Positions 1 through 10,071 of a DNA stretch of 64,000 bases are shown piece after piece; position 1 is the first letter of the stretch, and each line of letters begins with the position of its first letter. The DNA comes from Parietichytrium sp. I65-24A (Eukaryota; Sar; Bigyra; Thraustochytrida; Thraustochytriidae). The position numbers and the translations under genes are program-made. The stretch is taken from positions 124,001 through 188,000 of the forward strand of contig BLSF01000042.1 of NCBI GenBank assembly GCA_012862575.1. Reading direction: 5' to 3'. The notes below the pieces were generated by a model. The model saw nothing but the letters and a program-made list of their open reading frames with translations, ran no database searches and was not told the origin of the DNA.

Positions 1-660
1 AGAAGTAACAACAACAATGACTCGCGACTGGCGTTGCTGAGAAGGCCAGCCAAGAAAGGCGAAGTGGCGCCGCAAAGCCCTGGCGAAAAGAAACCAGAGG
101 TGCTGGGAGCCCGGCCAGATGATCACTATGATTTTTTTATTTCATACCACTCGAGCACTGCAATTGACGAAGCTCTCTCGCTTTACCTTGACTTGAAGAA
201 CCAGGGTTTCCGCGTCTGGCTTGACAAAACGGTCGAAAACGACCTTCCGAATGCACAAGCGATGCATGATGGCATTCGGAAATCCAAAGTATTTCTTCTT
301 TTGTTGAAGAGCGGAGCTCTCCTGCGCCAGTGGGTGCAGTCTGAGGTCCGAGAAGCAAGACGTTTGCAAAAGCATGTGGCGGTTATCTACGAGGGTGACT
401 ACAGCACAGAGCCTCGCGGCAGTGGGAAAGGTAGCGGACAAGGTTCTTCCATACAGTCCTCCTCCTTAGGCAAGGGCGAGTTACCCGAATACACTGCTGA
501 CAGGTCTCTGATCCCGCAAGACATCGCCCAGCTCTTTGACGAGATATCTGCCGTCCCGCTCCAAACTCTCGGGAAACGGAGGACAGCCATGTGGGAAATG
601 GTGTTGCGCCAGCTGCACCTGGACCCTCCCCGGCAAAAGTCTGGTATTTTGTTCCTTTGA
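1..660 (+). CDS. TIR-domain protein, 5' end outside window
   Basis: The frame is open from the first base of the window with no ATG before the domain, so the start lies upstream and only the last 219 codons are seen. A TIR domain runs from about base 127 (YDFFISYHSS) to about base 405 (VAVIYEGDY). The middle has the expected FRVWLDK strand and the helix GIRKSKVFLLLL. The segment RQWVQSEVREA places a glutamate (codon near 342) where SARM1-type and plant TIR NADases have their catalytic Glu (W-x-x-x-E). TIR domains act as signalling or NAD-cleaving modules; that this one is an active NADase is inference. A Gly/Ser-rich spacer and a short tail follow. The missing N-terminus could hold other domains. 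It converges with the LRR gene 295 bp downstream. Confidence 0.8.
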   Translation, partial: RSNNNNDSRLALLRRPAKKGEVAPQSPGEKKPEVLGARPDDHYDFFISYHSSTAIDEALSLYLDLKNQGFRVWLDKTVENDLPNAQAMHDGIRKSKVFLLLLKSGALLRQWVQSEVREARRLQKHVAVIYEGDYSTEPRGSGKGSGQGSSIQSSSLGKGELPEYTADRSLIPQDIAQLFDEISAVPLQTLGKRRTAMWEMVLRQLHLDPPRQKSGILFL

Positions 661-955
661 GCGCTTTGTGCATCGCGTTTGCTCAATCCCCTCTTCTATT
701 TTTCTGTTTTTCTGTCTCTTATCAATTACGTAACAGTACCGTGTGTTTGCCCCCTCTCGATAAAAGCGCGATTCGATTGCCAGGTGGAGAGATGTCACCC
801 AGGCAAGAAAACCGCGCGCGTTGAAGGGACCGTAAAATATTACTTTGTCCATGAATAATGTGGATCTATTCTTTCTGTTTTCACAACGTTTTGTTTGCCA
901 CCGTGAGGCACGGCGGCATACTATCAGGTGCAAGGACTCCCATTTTTCTCCTTTT

Positions 956-3664
956 TCAAGCCCAGCTGTAGGCAGCTTTTCCCGCTGAAAATGGATGAGG
1001 CCCAGCAAGATCAAGGCGCATGTCAAAGCAGTTCTCGACTTGCTCTTCGGTTCCCACAACAAATAACTGTGTCGTTGTGGAGTGCAACGTGAGTAGTGGA
1101 GTCGGGACCTTTGAAGTTGCTGATCGCGGAATTGCCAGGAGGTGTGTCGGTGGTCGAACGTGCAACGTAATAACATCGCCCAAGAATATGGGCAGGTGCG
1201 AAAGGTCTACCTCATAGTTGGCGAGACTGAAATCGTCATCTTTTGTGTTCACACGGTCGTTATCGTGCGAGCCTTGCATCACCATGACCGAGGAGCCCGA
1301 TATGGAAATCTTCCAATCTACACCGGCGACTCTGTGATGAAACTTGGACTTATCTAAAACAACCCGCCCGTCTAGGGTTTTGATGCACGCGTTCCACCGA
1401 AGCTTCAATTTTCCCCATCTCGTTCCGCTGTGCACGTATATCTCATGCATCCGAGTGTAGATGTTGGCAGTGTGCTGATTGCTCACGCAGAGGAGCAGAT
1501 CATTTTCCCAATCTCTTGAGTGAAGCAAAGTGTGATGAGCCTCTATTTTTGCTGGCCCTGGCTGGAGAAAGTTACCAGCACTCCCCGTTTGGGCGTTGCT
1601 GAGAAGTCGGTTCTCCGAAAGTTCTGCAGCAGCACGCGAGCTCATCTCTGCTGATATGGTAATATTTTGCGCGAATGCGCCTTGAACTCGTTTGGGCACG
1701 GGAACCGAATGCTGAAGCTCAAACATACCCAGCTCCACAAGGATTTGATCTCCGGGGAGCCAGCCTTTTGTTCGAACGCGATAGTGCTGCCAAACTCGTA
1801 TTCGGTCCGCCTGGACCATCGAATTTACAACCGATACATTCTCTGTTGCATCACCAGCAGCAACGACTTCGAATTCGGGGGCATCGAATGGGCTCTCCTG
1901 TCGTTTGCGCAGCACCCTCCAGTCATACGCCGGATTGATTTCCCACTCCGTCACTATTGTTGAACCCTTTTCTTTATCTTCACCCTGCTCCAGTGCACTT
2001 GGAACTGGAATTGAAACAAGTTCGATTGCCTCCTTCATCTCGTTCGCATGAATGGAAGAAAGCGGAAAATCTACGAGCTTTCGCCGGTCCAAAGACTCAT
2101 AAATAACAATCGTGGATCGAGCATTTGGGTGCTGATGAGCCCCTTCAGCTAACGACGAGGTGGCAGAGGGCCCCAGCAGATTTGAGATTTTCCTGTTTCT
2201 TTCGAGGAGAACAGAGAGCGAACGCTTGATTTGAGCGGAAAAGTGTAAATTTGGCATTGGGCCAAGGTCTATAAGAGAGCGGTTGACCTCCACCGCCTCC
2301 CGCAACGCGATAGCTCCGGCTTGGCGCTCGGAGCCAAAGGTTAGGAATCGATTGTTTGCCAAAAGAAGGTGACGAAGCGGGGCCGTGCTTGAGCGGAGAG
2401 CAGAAGCAAGGGGCTTGAGGCACGAGTCATCTAGCTCGTTGCTCGAGAGATCTACGTGCTCGAGCGCTGGGGAAGATGCAATCGCCTTTGAAATCCAAAA
2501 GCATCCAGGCGCACCAATTGCATTCATCTTCAACACCAATTTTTTGAGTTGGTAGAGCTGCTCTCGACCTGTTCCAAGAGCTTTCTCCGCTTTTCGTCGG
2601 TGGATTGCGTCTGCGCTTGCTTTTACTAGTGCTTTGCCGATTGTTGTGGCGCCAGCGCTGCCAATAAAGGCCATACTGAGGTCGAGTTCGGTCAAAAAGT
2701 ATTTGAGAATGCCTTCATGAGCCAAGGCGGCTACTCCAACCTTGGGCAAAGAGCATTGAGTCAAGCCCAGTCTTTGAATTCCGGAGGTGAGCGAGAAAAG
2801 AGTGCTAACAAATGTTGCTGTGTTCCCTTGCTTGGTGTTGGACGCTCGGTCTCGTCTCCCTTCGCCAATGCTTAACTTGACATGAGTTAGTGACCGGGAA
2901 GCCTGCGCAAGCAGCTGGGCGAGCACCTGGCCAGAGTTATGCTCTCGCTGAAAAGGGTTGCTAGAGAGATCGAGAGATTCCAGCGATGTGTTCTTACGAA
3001 GCGACTTGCAAATCAAAGCCGCGGCTTCCAAATCAAGTCGATTGTCACTGACGTTCAATGCCGTCAGGCTGATTTTGGTGTGGGCGAGAATTGCTGCGAT
3101 AAAGTGGCCAGCCGACGGAAGAAGATTGTTGCTCGACAGATCAACGCTCTTCACCGATGTTGCATGGACAAGCGCTGCACCTAGCTTTTGCAAAATCACC
3201 TCATTGACTCCTTGTCCACGCAGATTCAGGACGGTCAATCCACGAATTTGGGTAAGTTGCTCGAGCGAGGAATCCAAAGGTTGCAGCGAGTTGGCGTACG
3301 ATATCTCCAAACCATCATCAACCTCTTCACCGTCGCTCTCTCCGGTGACTCGGAACTTGCTCTCCTCAAGCCGTCTTTTCCCAACACCAAGGTACAGAAT
3401 GCCAGGCATATCCTGGCCTCCATCATCATCATCAACATCATCAACAACTTTATTATTCTTCTTCTCTTGCTGCACCATCTTCCTCAAAGCTTCTAGCTCT
3501 TGATCTTTCTCGAGAAGCTGGAACTCCATGACCTGCCTTTCCTTTTCGACCAGCAGTCGTACGCTCTTCATCAAATCCGCATTCTCAATCACTTGTTCAT
3601 CGTCACCACTTCTCCTTGCACCTTTCGGGCTCCGAACGCCCTTCCTTCTTCCTCTCGAGCTCAT
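956..3664 (-). CDS. Leucine-rich-repeat protein with N-terminal coiled coil
   Basis: The predicted protein is 902 residues from the ATG at 3664; the frame extends nine codons further upstream without an ATG. A basic N-terminus (MSSRGRRKG) precedes a charged coiled coil at about residues 25-70 and an acidic patch (DDVDDDDGG). Ribonuclease-inhibitor-type leucine-rich repeats follow from about 130 to 480, with cores such as LTVLNLRG, VKSVDLSSNNL, LTALNVSDNRL and LESLDLSSNPF. The last 400 residues contain no domain I recognise; they are rich in beta-like segments and Trp. LRR arrays of this type normally bind proteins, and no catalytic motif is visible. No signal peptide or membrane segment is evident, so a cytosolic or cytoskeletal scaffold role is the simplest inference. 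It is convergent with the TIR gene and divergent from the Rab gene, about 1 kb away. Confidence 0.85.
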   Translation of the reverse strand: MSSRGRRKGVRSPKGARRSGDDEQVIENADLMKSVRLLVEKERQVMEFQLLEKDQELEALRKMVQQEKKNNKVVDDVDDDDGGQDMPGILYLGVGKRRLEESKFRVTGESDGEEVDDGLEISYANSLQPLDSSLEQLTQIRGLTVLNLRGQGVNEVILQKLGAALVHATSVKSVDLSSNNLLPSAGHFIAAILAHTKISLTALNVSDNRLDLEAAALICKSLRKNTSLESLDLSSNPFQREHNSGQVLAQLLAQASRSLTHVKLSIGEGRRDRASNTKQGNTATFVSTLFSLTSGIQRLGLTQCSLPKVGVAALAHEGILKYFLTELDLSMAFIGSAGATTIGKALVKASADAIHRRKAEKALGTGREQLYQLKKLVLKMNAIGAPGCFWISKAIASSPALEHVDLSSNELDDSCLKPLASALRSSTAPLRHLLLANNRFLTFGSERQAGAIALREAVEVNRSLIDLGPMPNLHFSAQIKRSLSVLLERNRKISNLLGPSATSSLAEGAHQHPNARSTIVIYESLDRRKLVDFPLSSIHANEMKEAIELVSIPVPSALEQGEDKEKGSTIVTEWEINPAYDWRVLRKRQESPFDAPEFEVVAAGDATENVSVVNSMVQADRIRVWQHYRVRTKGWLPGDQILVELGMFELQHSVPVPKRVQGAFAQNITISAEMSSRAAAELSENRLLSNAQTGSAGNFLQPGPAKIEAHHTLLHSRDWENDLLLCVSNQHTANIYTRMHEIYVHSGTRWGKLKLRWNACIKTLDGRVVLDKSKFHHRVAGVDWKISISGSSVMVMQGSHDNDRVNTKDDDFSLANYEVDLSHLPIFLGDVITLHVRPPTHLLAIPRSATSKVPTPLLTLHSTTTQLFVVGTEEQVENCFDMRLDLAGPHPFSAGKAAYSWA

Positions 3665-4651
3665 GATTTCAAACAATTGCGTGTCACACAAAGTCGCCCA
3701 ACTACTTCAACTCCAAATATATATATATATATATATATATATCTCCAAACCTTTTAGATCGACAAAGTCCTTCGCCGCCCACACGGAGATTCGGCACACA
3801 TGAGCTCCTCCTACCGCACCAATTATTCAAACTGCTAGCGCCGCACTACGGTCCGCGCCTTTTTGGAAGGGCTGAAAGTACAAGCGTACCCCACAGTACG
3901 ATAATTTGCTTTTCTCCTTTTCCCACAGTTGCGCCAGAGTACGTGTGACAATTGCACGATTTTCCCTCACAACCAGTTCCTCAAACCGTCGCGCTCAATG
4001 CTAGAGCAAGAGCTATCTACCGGCCTAACACCATCTCGGTTCTCCCCCTTAGTCATCCGGTTCTTCCTGCATTTTCTAAACTCCACTCTACTGTCCATCT
4101 ACTGAGTCCCGTTAACACTCAGCTCTTGCCGGTTCCCGGACGAACAGCTCGTTGATCCTCAGGAACTCTCCTTCATTAGCACTCTCCGCTACCGTCTTCC
4201 CAGGACGGAAGGAGTAGGGAGTGCTAGCCATTCCCAGTAGCTGGAAGGAGCGAGGGAAGAGAGGAAAGTGTCCGCAACTCACCTGAGGCGCGTGCGCAGG
4301 TAACTGTCCGCTGTGGAGACCCGCCCTTGAAACTCAATAGTCTGCGGCTGTTGGTGTTTGTGTTCGCGCAACTGCGAGCACAGAGGGACTTTTCATTCCG
4401 AGTTTTAAATTTTGATTGTTTGAACTTTGCTGTGAAATCTGTGTGCTCGTTCTGTTGCGGGTTGCATTGTATTGTAGTTTGTATTGTTTGTCTTTTGGTA
4501 GAGAGAGACACTTTGAAAAGCAGGCAAGATCAAGTGCTCTGTACTGAGTAGCTGAATTCTAAAGTCTGAATTCTAAAAGGTTGCGTTTGCGTGGTGGGCG
4601 ATTCGAGGAGAGGGAATTAAGTGGTGAAGTGGTAAAGTGGAACGATTGAAA
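3665..4651. other. Divergent intergenic region
   Basis: This stretch separates the divergent LRR and Rab2-like genes and should hold both promoters. It contains the AT microsatellite at 3717-3742 and two copies of CTGAATTCT at 4552-4560 and 4566-4574, just upstream of the Rab start. I see no convincing coding frame. Confidence 0.6.
3717..3742. repeat. (AT)n microsatellite
   Basis: An uninterrupted run of about 13 AT dinucleotides lies roughly 55 bp upstream of the LRR protein start codon. Confidence 0.95.
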
Positions 4652-5845
4652 ATGGCAACGCCAAGTAGCTTCGGTTCGCTGCTCTCAGGACGAAGCGGCG
4701 TGCTAAATCCTCTGCGGGTCAGCGTGTATCTAAATGGAGTTGGCTCTGGTGGAGTAGGGCGCAGGGTGGTGCTGGATAGGTCGGACACTCTGGCGGAAAA
4801 TATTCAGCGAATATCGCAAAAGCTTGGCATGCAAGATCGGTGCGTGAATCCTGCAGTGTACACGAAGAGCGGCATCCTGGTGGACGACATCGAAGGCGTA
4901 ATCGAAGGCGAGACGCTTTTCTTTGATCCGAGGGGGCTTCCTTTCAATGCAGGTGGAGGAGCCAAGGAAGAGATGAACTTGTCCTTTGGGACCGCGTCGG
5001 TGGATGGTGCGAGTACCGCGTCCAGTACAAGACGAAGACGGAAAGCGCGTAGAAGCGCAGGGGCGGTTATGAACTCGAACTCGGCGGGGAATAGCTTTGG
5101 CTCTGCTCCCGTTCAAACTTCCGATAGCTCACATGCCCGATTACTTCGTACAGACTCTTTTGAGTATGACTATCTGTTTAAATTCATCGTGGTGGGCAGT
5201 GTTGCAGTGGGGAAGAGCTGTCTGTTGTTGAGATTCACAGATCAGCGATTTCGGCCTACTCATGAGGCAACCATCGGGGTGGACTTTGGGTCAGAGACGA
5301 TCAGAGTCAGAAACAAGAAACTCAAGGTACAGGTTTGGGACACGGCTGGACAAGAGCACTTCAAGTCGATTACGAAAACCTATTTCCGCGAGGCAGCCGC
5401 GGCTATGATTGTGTACGACGTGACTAGTCGTGCGAGTTTTGAGGATCTGAAGCCGTGGCTTGACATGGTGAGAAGCGCGAGTGCGAATCGCGCCTTGACC
5501 ATCGCGTTAATCGGAAACAAGTGTGATAAACGCGGACCTGAGCGAGAGGTCAGTTCGCGCGAAGGCGAGACTTTTGCACGCGAACACGGATTGCTCTTTC
5601 TTGAGACTTCTGCGATGAGTGGTGAAAATGTGAACGAAGCATTTGCTCGAACAGCAGACGCAGTTCTGCGCAAGATTGATCAAGGGTTGGTAAACTTTGA
5701 CGACCCAGTTCAAGGTGTTCGACGCGGTGATTTCAGTGTCGATTCGTCCGGCCGAAGCGGCACAGTGACGTCGCAATCAAAGAACTTGACGCTCAATGTA
5801 AACCCAAATGCGCGGAGTGAAGCACAGGAGCAGTGCTATTGTTGA
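4652..5845 (+). CDS. Rab2-like small GTPase with N-terminal ubiquitin-like extension
   Basis: The protein is 397 residues from the ATG at 4652, almost twice the usual Rab length. The C-terminal half is a complete Rab domain: P-loop GSVAVGKS at residues 182-189, TIGVDF switch I, WDTAGQEHF switch II, GNKCDK around 288-293 and ETSAMSG. It ends in CYC, a di-cysteine prenylation signal for Rab geranylgeranyl transferase. The stretches YLFKFIVVG, FAREHGLLFLETSA and the KIDQG tail resemble Rab2, which acts in ER-Golgi and endolysosomal traffic. Residues 15-90 hold an added domain whose pattern (VSVYLNG, LAENIQRISQKLGM, AVYTKSGILVDDIEGV, GETLFFDPRG) resembles doublecortin/KHA-type ubiquitin-like folds. 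A Ser/Arg-rich linker joins the halves. The P-loop has Val where Rabs usually have Ser or Thr. The GTPase call is firm, the Rab2 subclass likely, the N-terminal fold an inference. Confidence 0.93.
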   Translation: MATPSSFGSLLSGRSGVLNPLRVSVYLNGVGSGGVGRRVVLDRSDTLAENIQRISQKLGMQDRCVNPAVYTKSGILVDDIEGVIEGETLFFDPRGLPFNAGGGAKEEMNLSFGTASVDGASTASSTRRRRKARRSAGAVMNSNSAGNSFGSAPVQTSDSSHARLLRTDSFEYDYLFKFIVVGSVAVGKSCLLLRFTDQRFRPTHEATIGVDFGSETIRVRNKKLKVQVWDTAGQEHFKSITKTYFREAAAAMIVYDVTSRASFEDLKPWLDMVRSASANRALTIALIGNKCDKRGPEREVSSREGETFAREHGLLFLETSAMSGENVNEAFARTADAVLRKIDQGLVNFDDPVQGVRRGDFSVDSSGRSGTVTSQSKNLTLNVNPNARSEAQEQCYC

Positions 5846-6215
5846 TGAACTCGACTGAATTTCTGTATGACTGACTGTACCAAGTAGCTTTCGATCACTC
5901 CACGCCACGCACAGTATCATTTCTTGATTTTTTATTTTTGATTTTGATCTTGATTCTCTCAGTTCCCACTTTCAGTTTTCTTGGGGAGAGCTTGAACGCT
6001 CTAGCGCCTGTTTTTCGGGAACGCTCAATGTAAAAAAAAACACAACTATGTGCAACGAAGAACAAAATATTTTCTTAGAATTCTGTACAAAGGGAAAAAA
6101 GCGAAACACGAAGAGGGCACGTCACGAGGAAAAGGAGAAAAGTGGCACAAATGACAAAAGGGCGCGACTAAAGCACCGCTACAGTATTCATGAACACAGT
6201 CGCGAAAGCGTGCAA

Positions 6216-6995
6216 TTATTCTTGGTGCTTTGGCGCCTTCAAGAGCTGCAAAAACCCAACGCAGCCACCGAAGACGGCAGCACCAAAAATGCCGACGCCA
6301 TTGAATAAAAGCTTTTTCTTCGCAAGACCAATAATCACAAGGCCTGCGGCAACGGCGAATGTGACGCGCATCATATCCTTCTCCTGGTCATCCTCTCGCT
6401 GACCAGGGCCAGAGCGTCTCGAGCTGTGTGAGTTCAAGAGCCTTTTTAGGGAGTCGTTTTCGCTCATGAGGCGATCATTCTGCAGCAGTAAAAGCTTTGC
6501 CTGTTCCTGAGAGTCGTCGAGTTCCTCTGCAAGCTTGGCAATTTGGTCAAGGAGGCGTTGCTCAATAGGCATAGATCTCTCCATACCGCCGTAGGTGTCG
6601 GCGTTCAGCTTTTTCAAGCCAGGGTCAGAGGCCAAATCTGACACTGCAGAGAGGAGTCGCTGGTGCTTTTGCTGCCAAGGTTCGATTGCCATGCTTGGTG
6701 ACTCTTGCTTCCCATACGCTCCCACGCTGCTGCAATCTTCATCGTCAAGGTCCAGGGAGTGAATGTTTTGGCTCAATACCGCCGATCCTCCCATCGGGCT
6801 CGCGAGAGAGGGAGGTGGCACGCCATTTTTGGTCTTCCTACCCCCAAAGATGATGACTGCGTCTGATTCATCACTGGAAATCGAGCCCGTGCTGTATCGT
6901 TCGTGCGACACCGCCCCTTCCGACACCACATCCCATTCAGACACGGAGAGCCCGCTGGCCGTCCTGAACGATTGCTTCTGCGCAAAGTTCGCCAT
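6216..6995 (-). CDS. Coiled-coil protein with C-terminal membrane segments and LIR-like motif
   Basis: The predicted protein is 259 residues from the ATG at 6995; the frame continues upstream without an ATG. The N-terminal half is Ser/acidic-rich and probably disordered. A coiled coil follows at about 130-200 (DQIAKLAEELDDSQEQAKLL and on to LMSENDSLKRLL). The last 50 residues hold one or two hydrophobic segments (VTFAVAAGLVIIGLA and GVGIFGAAVFGGCVGFL) separated by KKK, so the protein is likely tail-anchored. Near the N-terminus SEWDVVSE (Trp21) matches the W-x-x-V/L/I core of an Atg8-interacting (LIR/AIM) motif with acidic and serine neighbours. That architecture is seen in some organelle-autophagy receptors, but this role is inference. 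I do not recognise a named family. It converges with the Rab gene, 370 bp away. Confidence 0.75.
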   Translation of the reverse strand: MANFAQKQSFRTASGLSVSEWDVVSEGAVSHERYSTGSISSDESDAVIIFGGRKTKNGVPPPSLASPMGGSAVLSQNIHSLDLDDEDCSSVGAYGKQESPSMAIEPWQQKHQRLLSAVSDLASDPGLKKLNADTYGGMERSMPIEQRLLDQIAKLAEELDDSQEQAKLLLLQNDRLMSENDSLKRLLNSHSSRRSGPGQREDDQEKDMMRVTFAVAAGLVIIGLAKKKLLFNGVGIFGAAVFGGCVGFLQLLKAPKHQE

Positions 6996-7272
6996 CTTGC
7001 GCACGCCAACCCGACCGATCAAGTCCCTATTCCGCACGAAATCAGATCCTCAGATCACAGAATCCAGCTGCCCAAATACCACCTCCGCAGCTCAGTTTCG
7101 CAACACACACACACACAATCTCTAATCCGGACCGTTTCGCACAGTTCCACAGTCAGTCCCACAGTCCCCTAGGCGCCGCGACCGATAGCCTTGCATAGGC
7201 GGCTTGCCCCACGTCTCCCGGACCGTCGTACAGCCCACGCAGCCACGCGATCACGCAATCACGCACCCGCCC

Positions 7273-7347
7273 ACTGAGTGACTGAGCGATTTCAATAGGG
7301 AATTGAGCAACTGAGCGACTGAGCAACTGATTGACTGAGCGACTGAC
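7273..7347. repeat. Degenerate tandem CTGAGYRA repeats
   Basis: Short units of the type CTGAGCGA, CTGAGCAA and CTGATTGA recur back to back over about 75 bp. Confidence 0.7.
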
Positions 7348-7492
7348 CGCTAGATCCCGCAGCACAACCTGTCCCTATACCTGTACTCCAGTGCTGTGCA
7401 GTGTTGTGCAGTGCTGTCCTCGCCCACGGGGACACTCGGACAAACTGCCAACTGCCTCTCACTGCAACACACGTCGCAGTCCTTCTCCTTCT

Positions 7493-7538
7493 TGTCAATT
7501 GTCAAATTGTCAATTGTCAATTGTACAATTGTCACTTC
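7493..7538. repeat. CAATTGT-rich block
   Basis: Five overlapping or adjacent AATTGT words, most as the palindrome CAATTG, lie in 46 bp and are followed by a CT-rich tract. Confidence 0.75.
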
Positions 7539-8182
7539 TCTGTCTTCTGTCTTCAGTTTTCTGTTTTCTTGTCTTCTGTCTTTCGTTCTGACTGAGAAAA
7601 TGAGAAAAGAATGAAATTAGTGAAAACCTTTCCGGCAGTATGCTAGTCTTACCTACGTGCTCGCTAGGCTCTCACCTGCGATCAACAGCCCGAGCATAGG
7701 ACTCCTCACTGGTTCTATGGTAGTTCCTAATCAGTTTTAAAGCGTAGTCGTAGGGGATGCTGAAAGTGAAAGAGGCTCGACTGCGGCGTAAGCGCAGGAT
7801 TGGTCTCCTAGCAGAAACGACGACGTAGGTTCTGGCTACCGGTGGGGTAGGGCTGGTAATAGAAGGAGGCAAGGAAATTTCGCTGCAGGTACTGGTGCTA
7901 GTGAGGGAATTAGTCCCCACGGTAACACCTTTCGCTCTTTCGACTCACTGTGAGTATTGATTGACAATGAGTGAGTTGAGTGGGCCGTGAGAGGGTACCT
8001 CTAACTACCTATCTTCCTCCCTACCCTATTGACCGCTCTAACTAACCTATAGTCTCCCCCCAGCACTAGCAGCCGCTTATGGCCCGCCTTAGTGATCCAG
8101 GCGTAGGGAAGAAATTGACAACTACTAAGCAAGCGGTAGCAAAGCCATGAGAAAGGCATAGCGGCCTGGGGATGACGTCAGC

Positions 8183-8212
8183 AAAGAAAGAAAGAAAGAA
8201 AGAAAGAAAGAA
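8183..8212. repeat. (GAAA)n microsatellite
   Basis: A run of about seven AAAG/GAAA tetranucleotide units. Confidence 0.9.
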
Positions 8213-10071
8213 GCAAGAGCAGCTCGAAGATGGAAACACTTGGCAAAGGAAATAGAGGAAGCACAGTGGAAGCGATAGGAAGAACGGCAGAGAAGCGAAT
8301 GAGAGAGAGAGAGTGTGGCAAGTGAAAGGTGAGTCTGGTGTCCAGACCCAGTGCCGTGCAATGAACGACAAGAGTTGCGACCTATCAATCAAATAACCAG
8401 TCAGAATTCAGAATTCAGAACTCATATCATTCAGACCTGAGAGAGATCTGCTCCGATGTTTTCTGCCCAGGAAATGAAATACTCCAAAATTCCACGTTTC
8501 ACAGTGTTTCACGTTTCGTGTCGATTCGTTCGCCCGCGCGTGGCTTCTTTCGCTCGATCGCTCTTCCCTTCCGCAGTGCTTGCTTCTTTGCATGCAGCTG
8601 CATGGAAGCGTCGCTCTTTTCCAGTTCCACGTACACAAGCTAGCGAACGGCGACTATCGTGAAGGCAGGTTGTTGTCTTCGTAGTCGTGTTTCGCAGAGT
8701 CCTGATTCGCGGAATGGGAGCAGCACATCTTGACATGCTCTCGTGTGCTTCTGCCACTCGGCGTCAATAAGTTATGTATGCTTTGCCACAGATATCCGCA
8801 GCTCTTGACTGTCCAGAAAAAGTCCAATTCTTCCTCGTCCATTTTCCATTTTTCATTTTTCATTTCGCGAGCTAACAGAGCTGGCTGGGGCGCAGTTCTC
8901 TGGACTAGGGAACGAGCAGGTGCCCTTTGGCCAATAGATAATTCACATAAACGTCATTCAACTCAATCCCTTTCCCCCCCCCTTTCCAGTTGGTCTCTAT
9001 AAGTAATGCAACGCAGTTAGTATTACAACTATTGACAGTATTACCGGTAATGGGCTGCAGAAATCGATCGTGAAATTTCTTTTCGTTTTGAAGCAACATG
9101 AAGTAGGTTGTTGTAGTTGTTGATAGTCGTATCTTAATGATGCGACTATGCCGCGCGGGTACCGGTACATTCAGGTCTTGCAGTGCAGTGTGGATGACTT
9201 GGATGACATGGACGACAATGCTGTCGGACGTCACACACAGCATGCGATTGTTGCTGATGACAAAGCTTGCTTGGCAAGCGCGCTTTTCCGCGCTTTCTGG
9301 TGCAGTCTTGTTTAATTTGCTTTTTGGATTTGTGTAGGATGGCAATGGCATTGTGATGAGCGACTTTACTTTGTTGAATGTTGGAAATTCGAGAAAAGGT
9401 GTTTCATTGGGCACTCGCTGGGACTGACCGAAAGGGAGTAGTGCTCCTGCACCGACTGACAGTGAATTGCTTTCGCAATGCTCAGCTGTTGGTAGAGTCG
9501 GGGCTAACGGCGTTTTTCTCGATTTCTTCTTATAGGAAAAAAAAAAGAAAAGAAAAGAAAGTCAAGAAACAGTTTTGGACGCAGGATAGTTGAAAGGTGC
9601 AGTCGTTGAGGCGTGGTTTAACCAACTGTTAAATTCAGAATTCAGGTCAGAATTGGCGACGAAGGCTTGTCGATCGACCACGGTAGTTCAATTCGCATTC
9701 TCTCACCGTCGAGACTCATCTCGAGGTGACGTAAGCGGCAAGGCCTCTACTAGCCATGCCTGTACAGGTGCCCTTCTCTGTTGCGATTCCTCGCACCAGC
9801 GCTCTGGCACAATAGTTTAGGGACCGTTGCGGCTCGGAACTGAGTAGATGTGCCAGAATGAGTGAACAGTGAACGCATTTTTGTTGCGCTCACAAGGTGC
9901 TGCTCCAGCTATCTGGACGAGTGAGTGTGATTCTCTGCCTTGAGCGATGCTGGATTCAAAGTGAATCGCCTTGGATGAAGGTCGGACTTGATTGTTCACG
10001 AAAAAGGTCTCAAAGCCGTCGCGCTTTTGTTGTTCCTGAGGGCGTTACACGAGTTCCGAGTGGGACCGATG

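Larger units (their letters stand above)
6996..10071. other. 3-kb gene-free region with simple repeats
   Basis: No frame starts with ATG and looks protein-like. The longest open stretch (8905-9414, minus strand) begins at a non-ATG codon and has low-complexity Thr and Asn runs. Repeats include a tandem CTGAGC-type array, a CAATTG-rich block, a GAAA microsatellite, and TCAGAATTCAGAATTCAG at 8401-8418 with a relative at 9634-9646. The left end should hold the promoter of the coiled-coil gene. The right end is downstream of PIGG. Confidence 0.55.

Noticed and set aside
6681-6700. tRNA T-loop-like GGTTCGATTGCC
   Set aside because: It lies within the coiled-coil coding region and no acceptor or anticodon stem can be formed around it.
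8905-9414. Minus-strand open frame of 169 codons
   Set aside because: It begins at a GTG, has Thr and Asn runs and shows no motif; it lies amid simple repeats.
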